From contig CANPYC010000001.1 in the NCBI GenBank assembly GCA_947587615.1, positions 1 to 64,000 of the forward strand: a DNA stretch of 64,000 bases. Direction: 5' to 3'. This document shows, in pieces, positions 8,255-17,501 of this stretch. Position 1 is the first letter of the stretch; every line of letters starts with the position of its first letter. Source of the stretch: Candidatus Gastranaerophilales bacterium. Lineage in GTDB: Bacteria > Cyanobacteriota > Vampirovibrionia > Gastranaerophilales > Gastranaerophilaceae. Made by a program: the position numbers and the translations under genes. The notes beneath the pieces were generated by a model. The model was not told where the DNA came from and made no database searches. It worked only from the letters and a program-made list of their open reading frames with translations.

Positions 8255-9607
8255 ATGCAAACCGTAATTAATCAACAAAAAGAAATAAAAGAAAAAGAAA
8301 TCTTTTTAAAAAAGCTTGAAATATCAGATATAGAGAAGTTTTATCTTAATAAAAATCAAACAGATTTATTTGGTTTAGAGTATGAAAGATTAAGCCTTGA
8401 TAAAAACACTCTTCAAAATGTTCCTTATTCAAAAATGGAAAAAATTTTACAAAACTTTGCTTCAATAATGAATTGGGAAATTATTAAAGATGATAAAACA
8501 ATAATATCAATTAATTCAAATAACGGTACTTCAATTTCTTTAGAACCGGGTTGTCAGCTTGAAGTTAGCATTGCACCAAAGAAAAATATTTTAGACATTG
8601 ACCTTGAATTAACAAAAATAATCAATCTTTTAGATAACATCTCAAAAGTTTATGATGTAATGTTTTTAGGTTACGGAATAAGCCCTGTTTCTTGTGTTGA
8701 TGAAATTGAAATACTTGATAAAAAACGCTATAAGATAATGAATGATTATCTTCCGTATTGCAAAAAAGGCGAATTTGCACCCAAGATGATGAGACAAAGT
8801 GCGGGTATTCAAATAAATATTGATTATAAAAATTCAAAAGACGCTTTTTTAAAACTAAAATTTTTAAATTTAATCATGCCCTTTATGACAGGATTATGTT
8901 CAAACAGTCCCTTGGAAAATAATACTTTAACATCCCACAGATCTTTAAGAGCAAATGCTTGGATTTATACGGGGCAAGAGCGGTGTAATCTTTTTTATAA
9001 AGAGATATTTAATCAAAAACTTTTTAAATATAAAAACTTTTTTAAAAATTATATTGAAAAAGTTTTGGATGTTCCAATGGTCTATATTACAAGAAACGGA
9101 GAAAATATAGCACTTAGAGGCGGGATAACTTTTTCAAAATTTCTAAAAGAAGGCTATAAGGGCTATTTTGCAACAATAGAGGATTATATTCTTCATCAGA
9201 GCTTGTGTTTTCCTGACGTTCGATTAAAAAATTATATTGAAATAAGAAACCATGACTCAAACAATCCTAAGATAGCATTAGCGCTTGCCGCTTTTTATAA
9301 AGGTTTATTGAGTGAAAATATTGAAAAATTGCTTAAAAATTTTTCATATCTCAAGCTTAAAGATGTTGAAAAATATAATCTTTCAGCAATTGATTTCGGA
9401 TTAGATTTTAAGGTTAATTCAAAGCTTGACGGCTGGGGGGTTGTTTTAAAACTTTTTAATATTTCAAGAAAAAACCTTACTTCAAAAGAAAGAATATATT
9501 TAGAGCCAATTTTACAAATTTTAAAAGAAAGAAAAACAAAAGCCGATATAATTATTGACTACGGAATTAAAGACGCAAAAAATCTTGTGGAATTTTTGGA
9601 AGGATAA
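8255..9607 (+). CDS. gshA: Glutamate-cysteine ligase, GCS2/plant-cyanobacterial type
   Basis: About 450 residues. GLEYERL near residue 40 and EPGCQLEVSIAP near 95 are the substrate-binding strands, and ATIEDYILHQSLCFPDVRLKNYIEIR in the middle is characteristic of the class found in plants, alphaproteobacteria and cyanobacteria (listed here as overlapping motifs DYILHQSLCFPDVRL and NYIEIR). It makes gamma-glutamylcysteine, the first step of glutathione synthesis. The frame opens with TTG at 8249, but ATG at 8255 is preferred. No gshB is visible in the window. Confidence 0.85.
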   Translation: MQTVINQQKEIKEKEIFLKKLEISDIEKFYLNKNQTDLFGLEYERLSLDKNTLQNVPYSKMEKILQNFASIMNWEIIKDDKTIISINSNNGTSISLEPGCQLEVSIAPKKNILDIDLELTKIINLLDNISKVYDVMFLGYGISPVSCVDEIEILDKKRYKIMNDYLPYCKKGEFAPKMMRQSAGIQINIDYKNSKDAFLKLKFLNLIMPFMTGLCSNSPLENNTLTSHRSLRANAWIYTGQERCNLFYKEIFNQKLFKYKNFFKNYIEKVLDVPMVYITRNGENIALRGGITFSKFLKEGYKGYFATIEDYILHQSLCFPDVRLKNYIEIRNHDSNNPKIALALAAFYKGLLSENIEKLLKNFSYLKLKDVEKYNLSAIDFGLDFKVNSKLDGWGVVLKLFNISRKNLTSKERIYLEPILQILKERKTKADIIIDYGIKDAKNLVEFLEG

Positions 9608-9662
9608 ATATTACAATTTTTTTAAAAATTGCCAAAGCGTATAGCTCTGATACAATTTTATT

Positions 9663-11708
9663 ATGACAAAAATATTTTTATTGCTAAATCAGGATGAGTC
9701 AGAAAATACTCTGAAGCCGATTTTAGAAAAAAACAGTTTTGAAACAATGTGCTCAGTTGATGAAATTGATGATATTTTGGTGCAAATTCATAATTTCATG
9801 CCTGATATTATTCTAATTGATAACGATTTTAATAATTGCGAATATGTAATAAGGCAGATAAAATCAAATACAAAAAATCAAAATATTCAATTTATTCTGC
9901 TTCTAAACAACGATAAAAAAACAGGGTTTATGAATTTGGTTGACGGCTTAATAGTTAAACCAATCAGCGAAGATATTTTAATTTCAACCTTAAATTCACA
10001 TTTAAAAATTAAAAAATCACTTGATAGGCTCTATGAAAACAATAAAGAGCTATCAAGAAGTTTGTATCAACTGAATGTTCTATATAATACAAGCTCGCAG
10101 TTTGCAGGCACTCTTAATACTTCAAAACTGTATGACATTATGATTGAGGCAATGGAAAAAACTCTAAGCTTTGATATATCAAGTGTTTTAGTATATACTT
10201 CATCAAAAAATGCAATATTTAAACTGAATACCATCCACACACCCGCTCAAAATCTCATTGACGCACTTAAAATCCGCTCAATTTTAAACTATAAAAACGT
10301 TATTGAAAATTCTTCAATTCAAATCGGCGAATTTAGCGATATTGAAGTAATACAAAAAGTTAAACAAGCTCGCTCAAATAAAATATACGGAATTGAATCC
10401 ATTAACTTTGACTCTTTGTTTGCTCCGATAAAAGTAGGGGAGGACTTTTTTGGTGTTGTTGAGTTGTTTCGATCAACCCCTTTTTGCTCTGAAGATGTCA
10501 CTTGTTTTCAAGCCATTACTCATCAGGTAGCACTTCCACTCAGAAGCGCAAAACTTTATGAAGAAATATCAATCACTAATAAAAAACTTGAAAAACTTGA
10601 AAAGTTGAAATCTGAATTTGTTTCAATAGTTTCCCATGAATTAAGAACACCGCTTACACCAATTAACAATTCTTTAGAAATTGTTTTATCGGGACAAGCT
10701 GGTGTAATATCTAAAGATGCTCAAAATTTTATACTTATGGCAAAAAGAAATATTCAAAGATTATCGGGAATTATTGAAGATTTACTCGACTTATCCAGAA
10801 TACAAGCGGGAAAGTTGGATTTCAAATATAAAATCGTTGATATAGCACCTTCTGTTGAGCTTTTACAAAAAACATTTTTACAGGTTGCAAGCGAGAAAAA
10901 TATTAAAATTAATTTGGATATTGAAGAAAAACTCCCTGAAATTTATGCTGATACAAGAAGAATTGAACAAATTCTTACAAACCTTGTATCTAATTCAATT
11001 AAATTTACTCCTCAGGATGGTACAATAAAAGTAAGTGCTCACACGGTTGACGCAGATGAAATCAACTTCAGTGATTTAATTATGCCCTATATTAAACCAA
11101 ACGGAAAATATATTAAAATAACGGTTGAAGATACGGGGATAGGTATTAAAAAAGAAGATATTCCAAAGATTTTTGATAAATTTTCTCAAATCGAAAGCAG
11201 CTTAAACAGAAACGCATGCGGGGTCGGGCTTGGTTTAACAATTACAAAACAACTTGTCGATTCTCACTTAGGAGCAATTTGGGTTGAAAGCGAGGAAGCA
11301 CAAGGGTCTAAGTTTAATGTTATTTTACCTTTGGTTGATAAAATTAAAATGTTTGAGATGGATTTATCAAGAATACTTATAAATAACGAAGATACAGGAA
11401 TAATCAGACTTGAAGCAAACAAGGATTTAAATTTAATTAATTCTCTTAAAGAAAACAAATTGTTAAATTTATCGAGGTTGTCAAAAGAAATTGAAATCGA
11501 AGAAGACGGGAAAATAATTTATTACACTTTCATTCCAAAGATTACTTCAAGCTCTTTTGAAGCTTTAATCAGTACAATTAAAGAATACTGTTCAAAAATA
11601 AAGAAAAACGAATATGATATAATATTATCAAAAGCACATTCTAAAAATGACGGGGTGGACGCTTGCGATATTATTAAAATTTTAAATATAAGCAAGGAAA
11701 ATATATGA
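9663..11708 (+). CDS. Hybrid sensor histidine kinase (REC-like, GAF, HisKA, HATPase)
   Basis: 681 residues. The N-terminal 115 resemble a degenerate receiver (IFLLLNQDESENT, IILIDND) lacking the usual acidic pair and ending in a poor Lys motif (VKPISED). A GAF-like domain covers about 140-300, then a coiled linker, HisKA with SHELRTPLTP near 324 (phosphorylated His), and HATPase_c with LVSNSIKFTPQDG and VEDTGIGIKKED. A C-terminal extension of about 120 residues has no recognised fold. There is no membrane segment, so a cytoplasmic sensor is likely. The stop overlaps the start of the response regulator by four bases (ATGA). Confidence 0.88.
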   Translation: MTKIFLLLNQDESENTLKPILEKNSFETMCSVDEIDDILVQIHNFMPDIILIDNDFNNCEYVIRQIKSNTKNQNIQFILLLNNDKKTGFMNLVDGLIVKPISEDILISTLNSHLKIKKSLDRLYENNKELSRSLYQLNVLYNTSSQFAGTLNTSKLYDIMIEAMEKTLSFDISSVLVYTSSKNAIFKLNTIHTPAQNLIDALKIRSILNYKNVIENSSIQIGEFSDIEVIQKVKQARSNKIYGIESINFDSLFAPIKVGEDFFGVVELFRSTPFCSEDVTCFQAITHQVALPLRSAKLYEEISITNKKLEKLEKLKSEFVSIVSHELRTPLTPINNSLEIVLSGQAGVISKDAQNFILMAKRNIQRLSGIIEDLLDLSRIQAGKLDFKYKIVDIAPSVELLQKTFLQVASEKNIKINLDIEEKLPEIYADTRRIEQILTNLVSNSIKFTPQDGTIKVSAHTVDADEINFSDLIMPYIKPNGKYIKITVEDTGIGIKKEDIPKIFDKFSQIESSLNRNACGVGLGLTITKQLVDSHLGAIWVESEEAQGSKFNVILPLVDKIKMFEMDLSRILINNEDTGIIRLEANKDLNLINSLKENKLLNLSRLSKEIEIEEDGKIIYYTFIPKITSSSFEALISTIKEYCSKIKKNEYDIILSKAHSKNDGVDACDIIKILNISKENI

Positions 11709-12067
11709 AAAAGATTTTAATAGTTGATGATGAAAAAGATATAGTTGAAACTCTCTCTTTTATGCTTAAAGCTAAAGGGTTTGACTGCATTTGCGCCTAT
11801 GACGGCGAGAGCGGATTAAATCTTGCAAAAAGCTCTAATCCCGACTTGGTTATATTGGATGTCATGATGCCAAAAATCAACGGATATAAAATTTGCAGGC
11901 TTTTAAAGTTTGACAATAAATATAAAAATATTCCGATAATTATGATAACTGCAAGAAGTCAGGATGAAGACAAAATCATAGGCGAAGAAACGGGAGCGGA
12001 TGAATACATAACAAAGCCTTTTGAATTTAGCGACGTTTTGGAAAAAATACAAAAATACTTAGGCTAA
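11705..12067 (+). CDS. Single-domain response regulator
   Basis: 120 residues: only a CheY-like receiver. KILIVDDEKDIVETL gives the acidic pair, LVILDVMMPK the phosphoacceptor Asp near residue 53, MITAR the Thr switch and EYITKPFEF the Lys. There is no DNA-binding output domain, so it probably acts by protein contact. It is translationally coupled to the upstream histidine kinase and 12 bases from the downstream PilB/GspE-like protein, suggesting the pair controls that ATPase-like partner. Confidence 0.92.
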   Translation: MKKILIVDDEKDIVETLSFMLKAKGFDCICAYDGESGLNLAKSSNPDLVILDVMMPKINGYKICRLLKFDNKYKNIPIIMITARSQDEDKIIGEETGADEYITKPFEFSDVLEKIQKYLG

Positions 12068-12079
12068 AAGGTAGTTAAA

Positions 12080-13477
12080 ATGGACTTATTGAACGATAAC
12101 AGCGCACTTGATAATAAAACGATTGATAAATTAAAGTATGACCTCGTAAGAGACGGACTTGTTACTTATGATGATATCGAGCATGCTCAAGAGCTTGCAA
12201 TTGCTCAAAATACAAATATCGGGCAGGTTTTAATCAATACCCAAATGATTAGAGAAGATGTTTTAATGAAGTTTCTTGAAGAAAAACTTCACACCCCGAG
12301 TGTTGATTTGGAAAATTATTCAATCGATAAAAAATGTCTTGATTATGTTACTTATAAAGACGCTCTAAGGTTTAAGATACTGCCTCTTTTTATAATTGAA
12401 GATACTCTAACCGTTGCAATGGCTGATCCTATGGATTTATTTTCAATTGATAAAATAATGCAGATAACATCTAAAAATATTGACCCTGTAATAGCTTCAG
12501 AAAAAAGCATTCTGAAAAAAATTAATGAATATTATGATGTTAAATCAAAAGTTGAAGATATTAATCTTGATAAATCAAAAAATTATAAATGGCAAGAAGA
12601 GCTTCATAACGACGATTTATCGGAAGTTCATATACAAGCGCTCTTTAGAGCAATTCTAAAACAGGCAATAAGCCAGGATGTCCATGAATTATATTTTGAA
12701 AACGACTCGCAGGGTCTTTCGGTTAATTTTAAAAAACCCGATAAAATTATTCAAACAGGAACAATTCCAAGCCTTTTAACAAGCTCTTTTATTCAATCTT
12801 TAAAACTTTTATCAAATCTTGACCCTAATGTTTTTGAAATTCCTCAGTTGGGTAAACTTGTTTTTACTGTTGATAATCAGGAACTAACGGCAAGTGTCAG
12901 CGCTTTTCCTACGATAAACGGAGAGAGAATACTTGTTAAAATATATCATCCCCCGATACCGATTGAAAAATTAAACATTTCTCAAGATAGAATTGAATTA
13001 ATTAAAAAATCTCTTGAAATTCCGGGGGTTATATTAATCTGCGGCGCTTCTTTATCAGGTAAAACACATTTAATCTATTCAATTTTATCAAATTTAATTT
13101 CAAAATCCAAAAACGTTATGACGCTTGAATCAATTGCAAAATATCGCCTAAAAAACGTTGCACAGTGCGAATTAAATGAAAATATAGGTTTTAATTTAGA
13201 TAAGGCAATGAGATTTATTGAATTTCAATCGCCTGATATTATCTACTTTGAAGGTATAACAACAAAAGAAGGCTTGGACTTTTTTACTTCTTTAACTTTA
13301 AAAAATAAAGCGCTTATAACCGAGTTTATGGCAGAAAATATGGACGATTTAAGAAGAAAATTTGAATTTAGCGAATTTACAATGTTTAAATCGGTTATAA
13401 GCTGTTTAATTTTTATTCATAACAAAGACAGTATCGAAGTATTTGATAAAAAAGATTTAGAAAAATATTTATTTTAG
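12080..13477 (+). CDS. PilB/GspE-like ATPase, degenerate
   Basis: 465 residues. Residues 1-150 match the T2SSE/MshEN N-terminal domain (LVTYDDIEHAQELA, IGQVLINTQMI, LPLFIIEDTLTVAMADP). The C-terminal half is the secretion ATPase fold: VSAFPTINGERILVKIY, then Walker A GASLSGKT near 321. The normal GE(I/M)RD Walker B segment after PDII is replaced by YFEGITT, no tetracysteine zinc site is seen, and key Asp-box Arg residues are missing. It may bind nucleotide but hydrolyse poorly, acting as a regulator of type IV pilus-like machinery. Coupled to a two-component pair upstream. Confidence 0.75.
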   Translation: MDLLNDNSALDNKTIDKLKYDLVRDGLVTYDDIEHAQELAIAQNTNIGQVLINTQMIREDVLMKFLEEKLHTPSVDLENYSIDKKCLDYVTYKDALRFKILPLFIIEDTLTVAMADPMDLFSIDKIMQITSKNIDPVIASEKSILKKINEYYDVKSKVEDINLDKSKNYKWQEELHNDDLSEVHIQALFRAILKQAISQDVHELYFENDSQGLSVNFKKPDKIIQTGTIPSLLTSSFIQSLKLLSNLDPNVFEIPQLGKLVFTVDNQELTASVSAFPTINGERILVKIYHPPIPIEKLNISQDRIELIKKSLEIPGVILICGASLSGKTHLIYSILSNLISKSKNVMTLESIAKYRLKNVAQCELNENIGFNLDKAMRFIEFQSPDIIYFEGITTKEGLDFFTSLTLKNKALITEFMAENMDDLRRKFEFSEFTMFKSVISCLIFIHNKDSIEVFDKKDLEKYLF

Positions 13478-13589
13478 TTTTTACTTCAAGAAAAAAACAA
13501 AAAAAAGAAAATATATTTTAAAAAAAGGGCAATTTCTTATCTTGATTGGTTTTATATAAGAGCCATACATTATAAGAAAGGATAGTTTT

Positions 13590-13844
13590 ATGAACCCCGT
13601 ATCATTTGGAAGTGTTTTTAAGATTACAAACCCTGCAAGCCCCGCTAAAGCAAGAGTATTAAACGATGTTGTTGACGGTTGCGAAGAAAAGGGATACTGC
13701 GTTTATGACACGTTCATAAAAAGCGACAACGGCTGTAAGGTTATTACAACAATTGAAGCACCTGATGAAGCCAATGAAAGCTTAGGCGAATTTCTTCTTA
13801 GAACGGGTATAGGTTTTAGCGTTAAACCAAAAACAGATTATTAA
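13590..13844 (+). CDS. Small hypothetical protein with NPVSFGSVFKI leader
   Basis: 84 residues, not recognised. It begins MNPVSFGSVFKITNP, fitting the short N-terminal (I/V/L)(S/N)F(G/K) motif seen in several other proteins here. The rest is a mixed alpha/beta small domain with three Cys residues and no membrane segment. GAAAGGA precedes the ATG by six bases, and codon use looks genuine. Its stop abuts the convergent SGNH hydrolase gene. Confidence 0.65.
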   Translation: MNPVSFGSVFKITNPASPAKARVLNDVVDGCEEKGYCVYDTFIKSDNGCKVITTIEAPDEANESLGEFLLRTGIGFSVKPKTDY

Positions 13845-14444
13845 TCAAACAAATATCGGTATTAAACATTGCGCAATTTTAAGATGTGATTCTTTGTCGT
13901 AATGTATTCCATCAATATCCGAGGTTCTGACATTACTGTTTAAATCAATATATTTACAGCCTAAATCAATTGAAACTGTTTCAAAAACATTTATAAGTTT
14001 TTGTGCCGTTTCAATTGATTTTTGATTAAATGAAGCGCTTTTTAATACTCTGCTCGTTGTTTGAGGAGGCGAAAGCACATAAATTTCAACATCTTTTGAA
14101 CATTTTAGAGCTAAAGTTAAAAAATTAAAAATACCTTCTCTTATTTGCTCTTTGGTAATATCAAATTGTATTTTTGTATCATTTATTCCTATTTGAAAAA
14201 TTACAATATCAATATCATCCGTTAAATATTTAGAAAGAATTTTTAGTCCGAAAGCTTCATCCGGTATTCTTTCGCTAAAGCATGTTCTTCCGCTGTAACC
14301 TTGCTCAATTACCGTATATTTATTTGTTTTTTCAAGAGCCTGTTTAAATATTCCGCTCCATCTTGTGTTTATATCAAACCTGCTGCCAATTCCGGGAATA
14401 AAGCCGTAAGTATTGCTATCTCCAAAACATAATATTTTTTTCAT
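13845..14444 (-). CDS. SGNH/GDSL-family hydrolase
   Basis: 199 residues. ILCFGDSNTYGFIPG at residues 4-18 is block I with the catalytic Ser, the RTCF region near 60 holds the oxyanion Gly, IFQIGINDTK near 84 is the GxND block and IDGIHYDKESHLKIA near 178 gives the Asp/His pair. It is probably an esterase or acyl/sugar-ester hydrolase. No signal peptide is visible, so it is likely cytoplasmic. It converges on the small gene ending at 13844 with no spacer. Confidence 0.88.
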   Translation of the reverse strand: MKKILCFGDSNTYGFIPGIGSRFDINTRWSGIFKQALEKTNKYTVIEQGYSGRTCFSERIPDEAFGLKILSKYLTDDIDIVIFQIGINDTKIQFDITKEQIREGIFNFLTLALKCSKDVEIYVLSPPQTTSRVLKSASFNQKSIETAQKLINVFETVSIDLGCKYIDLNSNVRTSDIDGIHYDKESHLKIAQCLIPIFV

Positions 14445-14522
14445 ATTTTTTCCTTTTTTTTATTATAGCATTAATTTTTTTTGTTTTATAATAATAAATG
14501 CGCATATTGTTGTGAGGTTAAA

Positions 14523-16802
14523 ATGAAAATCAACTGTTTGGGGTTATCTAATCCCATATACAATAATCAGCCCTGCTTTAAAAATAAATGGGAAGAGCAT
14601 AAGAGCTGGGGAGCCGTAATTAACCCGAAAACTCAAACGGGAAGTTTTAAAACATTTGTCTTTCCCGACACAAGATACGTATTTGCCAATATCTACTTAC
14701 CTGACGGAAGTATAAAAAGTTACAGATTAAACAACTCGGGCGAAGGAATATTTGAGCTGAAAGACGCTGTTCCTAAAGAAGAAATGAAGCCCGACTATGA
14801 GTATAATTTTACCCTTCATAGAGCAGACGGCAGCGTTGTATCCGTCAAAGACCCTTATTCTTTTAAACAAGAGGGGGTTTATGACAAGTCTGTAATTTAT
14901 GACCACAACAGTTTTATCTGGCATGATAAAAACTGGTATAAATTTGACAAAGCAAGAATTTCAAGGCTGGCGGATAATGAAAACGGCTTAACATCTTTAA
15001 AAAACGCCAAAATCTGCGAAATTCATATCGGAACGCTGAGCAAAGAAGGAGATTTTAAATCTGCAAAAGAATATGTTTCAAAATTAAAAGAACTTGGTTT
15101 TAACGCAGTTGAAATTATGCCTCTTGAGTCAACCTATTCTTTTAACTGGGGGTATGATGGAGCAGATAAATTTGCCGTTTCCAAACACTTAGGCGGAAAC
15201 AACGGTTTAAAAGATTTTGTTGATTGGTGTCATAAAAACAGTATGAATGTCATTATGGATATGGTTCCCAATCATTTAGGGGTTGATATGGCTTCACTGC
15301 ATAACACAGGGCCTTATACCAGCGGGAATACTCCATGGGGTGCGGGTTTTAATTACGAAGGCGACAATTCAAAATATGTCAGAGATTTTATTGTTAATGC
15401 AGCCTTGAATTGGGTTGACAATTATCACTGCGACGGTATTCGCTTTGATATGACAAAATTTATGAACTCTGATGCTACTATGCAGCAAATTGCGGCTGAG
15501 CTTCACTATCATAAACCCGATGTATTTTTAATTGCAGAGGACGCAAGAAGCAATGTTTCAACTTGGGAGGACAGCTACTGGTTTGACGGAAATGAAATCC
15601 ATGATAAAAGAATAATTAATCCCTTATTTTCAAAAGAATTTGAAGAAAATATGGACGAACAATCACACCTTGAAACAATCGAAAAGATAAGAAATAATCA
15701 AATGAGCTTAGCAAAACTCGGTTTTGACAGCGAGTGGGATTTTAATTATTTCCATACGCTGAATGAAGCTCTATATGGTAATATTAATCTTGATTATCTT
15801 GAAAAAACAAGCTACTGTGCTCAAGACAAGGTTAAATATGTTATGAGCCATGATGAAATCGGAAACAATGACGGAACAAGATTGTTATGTAAAATGCTTG
15901 TACCTGAGCTGAATTTGGCAAATAATTTAAAATTAACCGATGAAGACTTAAAAAGGGTTGAAAAAAGAGCTGCTCTTACGGAGCAATCCTTTGAAAGTCA
16001 GGCAAGGATTGTTTTTAACCAAAAAATTCAACTTGTTGCGCAGGATATTCTCATGCTTTATCAAACGGGTAAACTGGATAAATATAAAAACAATAAAAAA
16101 GAGTTGGTTAATGAAGTCTTAGCCCCTTTAGGAATTAAGGAAAATACATATATTGACTATGATAAAATTGAGCAGGCATACAAAACAAGTTTTGCTAAAA
16201 ATAAGCTCGCTCAAGCCTTTACTTTTACAATCCCCGGGGCTAAGATGGTCTTTCAGGGGGATGAAAAGAGCGATTTAACGCCTTTTAGGTTTTTCAGAAA
16301 ATTTCACTCAATAGATGACGGGGATAATTTATACATCGAAAAAGGCTACGATACGGGGTTTGACGCTTTTCAGATGTCAAAATTAGGTAATATTAACTAT
16401 TCAAATAAAGCAGATAACTACAACAAAAGTTTTGGCGATTTAATGAAAAATTTAATTTCAATTAACGATAATTCTAAAGCGCTTCAAGACGGCTTTTTGC
16501 AATATGACGGAACAAGAAAACATTATTCTGATAATGTAATAGCGCTAAATTCCAAAGATGAAAAAGCAAACAGTGAAATATTTACCGTTTCAAACTTTTC
16601 TCCCATCTGCCACAGCGGCGAAAACAAAATAAAAATCAATTTTCCAAAAGGCAAGTGGGTTGAAATTCTGAACACGGACAGCAAAAAATATCAAGGTGAA
16701 GGTAACATCAACAACAAAACCGTTGAAACGGACGGAAATGAAGATATAGAAATCAATTTAGCAGGTTATAGCGTTTCAATATTCAAAAAGATTGCACAAT
16801 AA
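14523..16802 (+). CDS. GH13 alpha-glucan enzyme (GlgB/TreZ-like)
   Basis: 759 residues from the ATG at 14523, chosen because GTGAGG lies just before it; the frame extends 14 codons further upstream. An N-terminal beta domain of CBM48 type (about 20-130) precedes the TIM barrel: EIHIGTLSKEGDF, GFNAVEIMP, NWGYDG, MDMVPNHLG, the nucleophile Asp in GIRFDM near 306, the acid Glu in LIAEDA near 338, and SHDEIGN near 443. The match is best to branching enzyme and malto-oligosyltrehalose trehalohydrolase types. A cytoplasmic role in glycogen or trehalose metabolism is likely; exact activity is undecided. Confidence 0.8.
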   Translation: MKINCLGLSNPIYNNQPCFKNKWEEHKSWGAVINPKTQTGSFKTFVFPDTRYVFANIYLPDGSIKSYRLNNSGEGIFELKDAVPKEEMKPDYEYNFTLHRADGSVVSVKDPYSFKQEGVYDKSVIYDHNSFIWHDKNWYKFDKARISRLADNENGLTSLKNAKICEIHIGTLSKEGDFKSAKEYVSKLKELGFNAVEIMPLESTYSFNWGYDGADKFAVSKHLGGNNGLKDFVDWCHKNSMNVIMDMVPNHLGVDMASLHNTGPYTSGNTPWGAGFNYEGDNSKYVRDFIVNAALNWVDNYHCDGIRFDMTKFMNSDATMQQIAAELHYHKPDVFLIAEDARSNVSTWEDSYWFDGNEIHDKRIINPLFSKEFEENMDEQSHLETIEKIRNNQMSLAKLGFDSEWDFNYFHTLNEALYGNINLDYLEKTSYCAQDKVKYVMSHDEIGNNDGTRLLCKMLVPELNLANNLKLTDEDLKRVEKRAALTEQSFESQARIVFNQKIQLVAQDILMLYQTGKLDKYKNNKKELVNEVLAPLGIKENTYIDYDKIEQAYKTSFAKNKLAQAFTFTIPGAKMVFQGDEKSDLTPFRFFRKFHSIDDGDNLYIEKGYDTGFDAFQMSKLGNINYSNKADNYNKSFGDLMKNLISINDNSKALQDGFLQYDGTRKHYSDNVIALNSKDEKANSEIFTVSNFSPICHSGENKIKINFPKGKWVEILNTDSKKYQGEGNINNKTVETDGNEDIEINLAGYSVSIFKKIAQ

Positions 16803-16847
16803 GGAAAAATATTATATATTAAAAAAGTAGTTTAGAGGATTATAAAT

Positions 16848-17450
16848 ATGAAAAAAAATTTTTCTAAAACACTGATTATTGCTTGCGCTTTTGCCTTAAT
16901 TGGCGCAAATTTTGCTCAAGCGGAAGAAAAACCGACAACATACCCGCAAAACACTCAACAAGGAATAATGAAACCTACAACCTTTAAATATATCGGGGAA
17001 GCTCCCACGGGTAAAAAAACACACGCCAAAGGTAATAAGCCGACAAGAATTGAAGATAAGCTAAATTTATCAGAAGAACAAAAAGCGCAAATTCAAAAAA
17101 ATAAAGAAGAATATAAACAAAAAGCACAACCGATTAAAGAACAAATAAAAACAAAACACCAAGAGCTTAAAAAGCTGAAAACAAAACAAAACCCAAGCAA
17201 TTCAGATAAACAAAAAATTGAAAAGCTTCAAGGTGAAATAAAAGAATTAAATCTTCAGATGAGAGATTTAGTTGTAGAAAACCAAAACAATTTTGAAGCT
17301 GTTTTAAATGAAAATCAAAAACAAACGCTTGAAAAAATGAGAAAACAACAAGCAAAACAAATGCAAAAAAGAAAAAAGGCATTTGAAAAAAAGAAAAAAC
17401 AAGCTCAAAAACAAAAAGCAAAAGTCCAAAATCAAAATCAAAATAATTAA
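16848..17450 (+). CDS. Secreted LTXXQ/Spy-like, Lys/Gln-rich protein
   Basis: 200 residues. A Sec signal peptide (MKKNFSKTLIIACAFALIGANFAQA) leads to a Pro/Thr-rich linker and then a long helical region with LNLSEEQKAQIQ, the LTxxQ-type motif of CpxP/Spy proteins, repeated imperfectly as LNENQKQTLEKM. The final 35 residues are almost only Lys, Gln, Ala and Asn. Periplasmic chaperone-like or envelope-stress function is possible, but the extreme basic tail is not typical of Spy. GAGG precedes the ATG; an intrinsic terminator follows. Confidence 0.7.
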   Translation: MKKNFSKTLIIACAFALIGANFAQAEEKPTTYPQNTQQGIMKPTTFKYIGEAPTGKKTHAKGNKPTRIEDKLNLSEEQKAQIQKNKEEYKQKAQPIKEQIKTKHQELKKLKTKQNPSNSDKQKIEKLQGEIKELNLQMRDLVVENQNNFEAVLNENQKQTLEKMRKQQAKQMQKRKKAFEKKKKQAQKQKAKVQNQNQNN

Positions 17451-17454
17451 TAAA

Positions 17455-17492
17455 AAAATGTCGGGTATAAATCTTATTAAACCCGACATTTT
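17455..17492. terminator. Bidirectional intrinsic terminator
   Basis: AAAATGTCGGGT (17455-17466) pairs with ACCCGACATTTT (17481-17492), with A-runs and T-runs on both sides. It lies between convergent genes, the LTXXQ-like protein and the UvrD-type helicase, and can serve both. Confidence 0.9.
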
Positions 17493-17501
17493 TATTTAAT
17501 T

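Noticed and set aside
14481-14522. Upstream start adding 14 residues to the GH13 enzyme
   Set aside because: The ATG at 14523 has a close GAGG ribosome site and begins a typical leader; the extension (Cys-rich MFYNNKCAYCC) lacks support.
17167-17489. Phe-rich minus-strand frames opposite the LTXXQ-like gene
   Set aside because: They are the antisense reading of Lys/Gln-rich codons and cross an intrinsic terminator.
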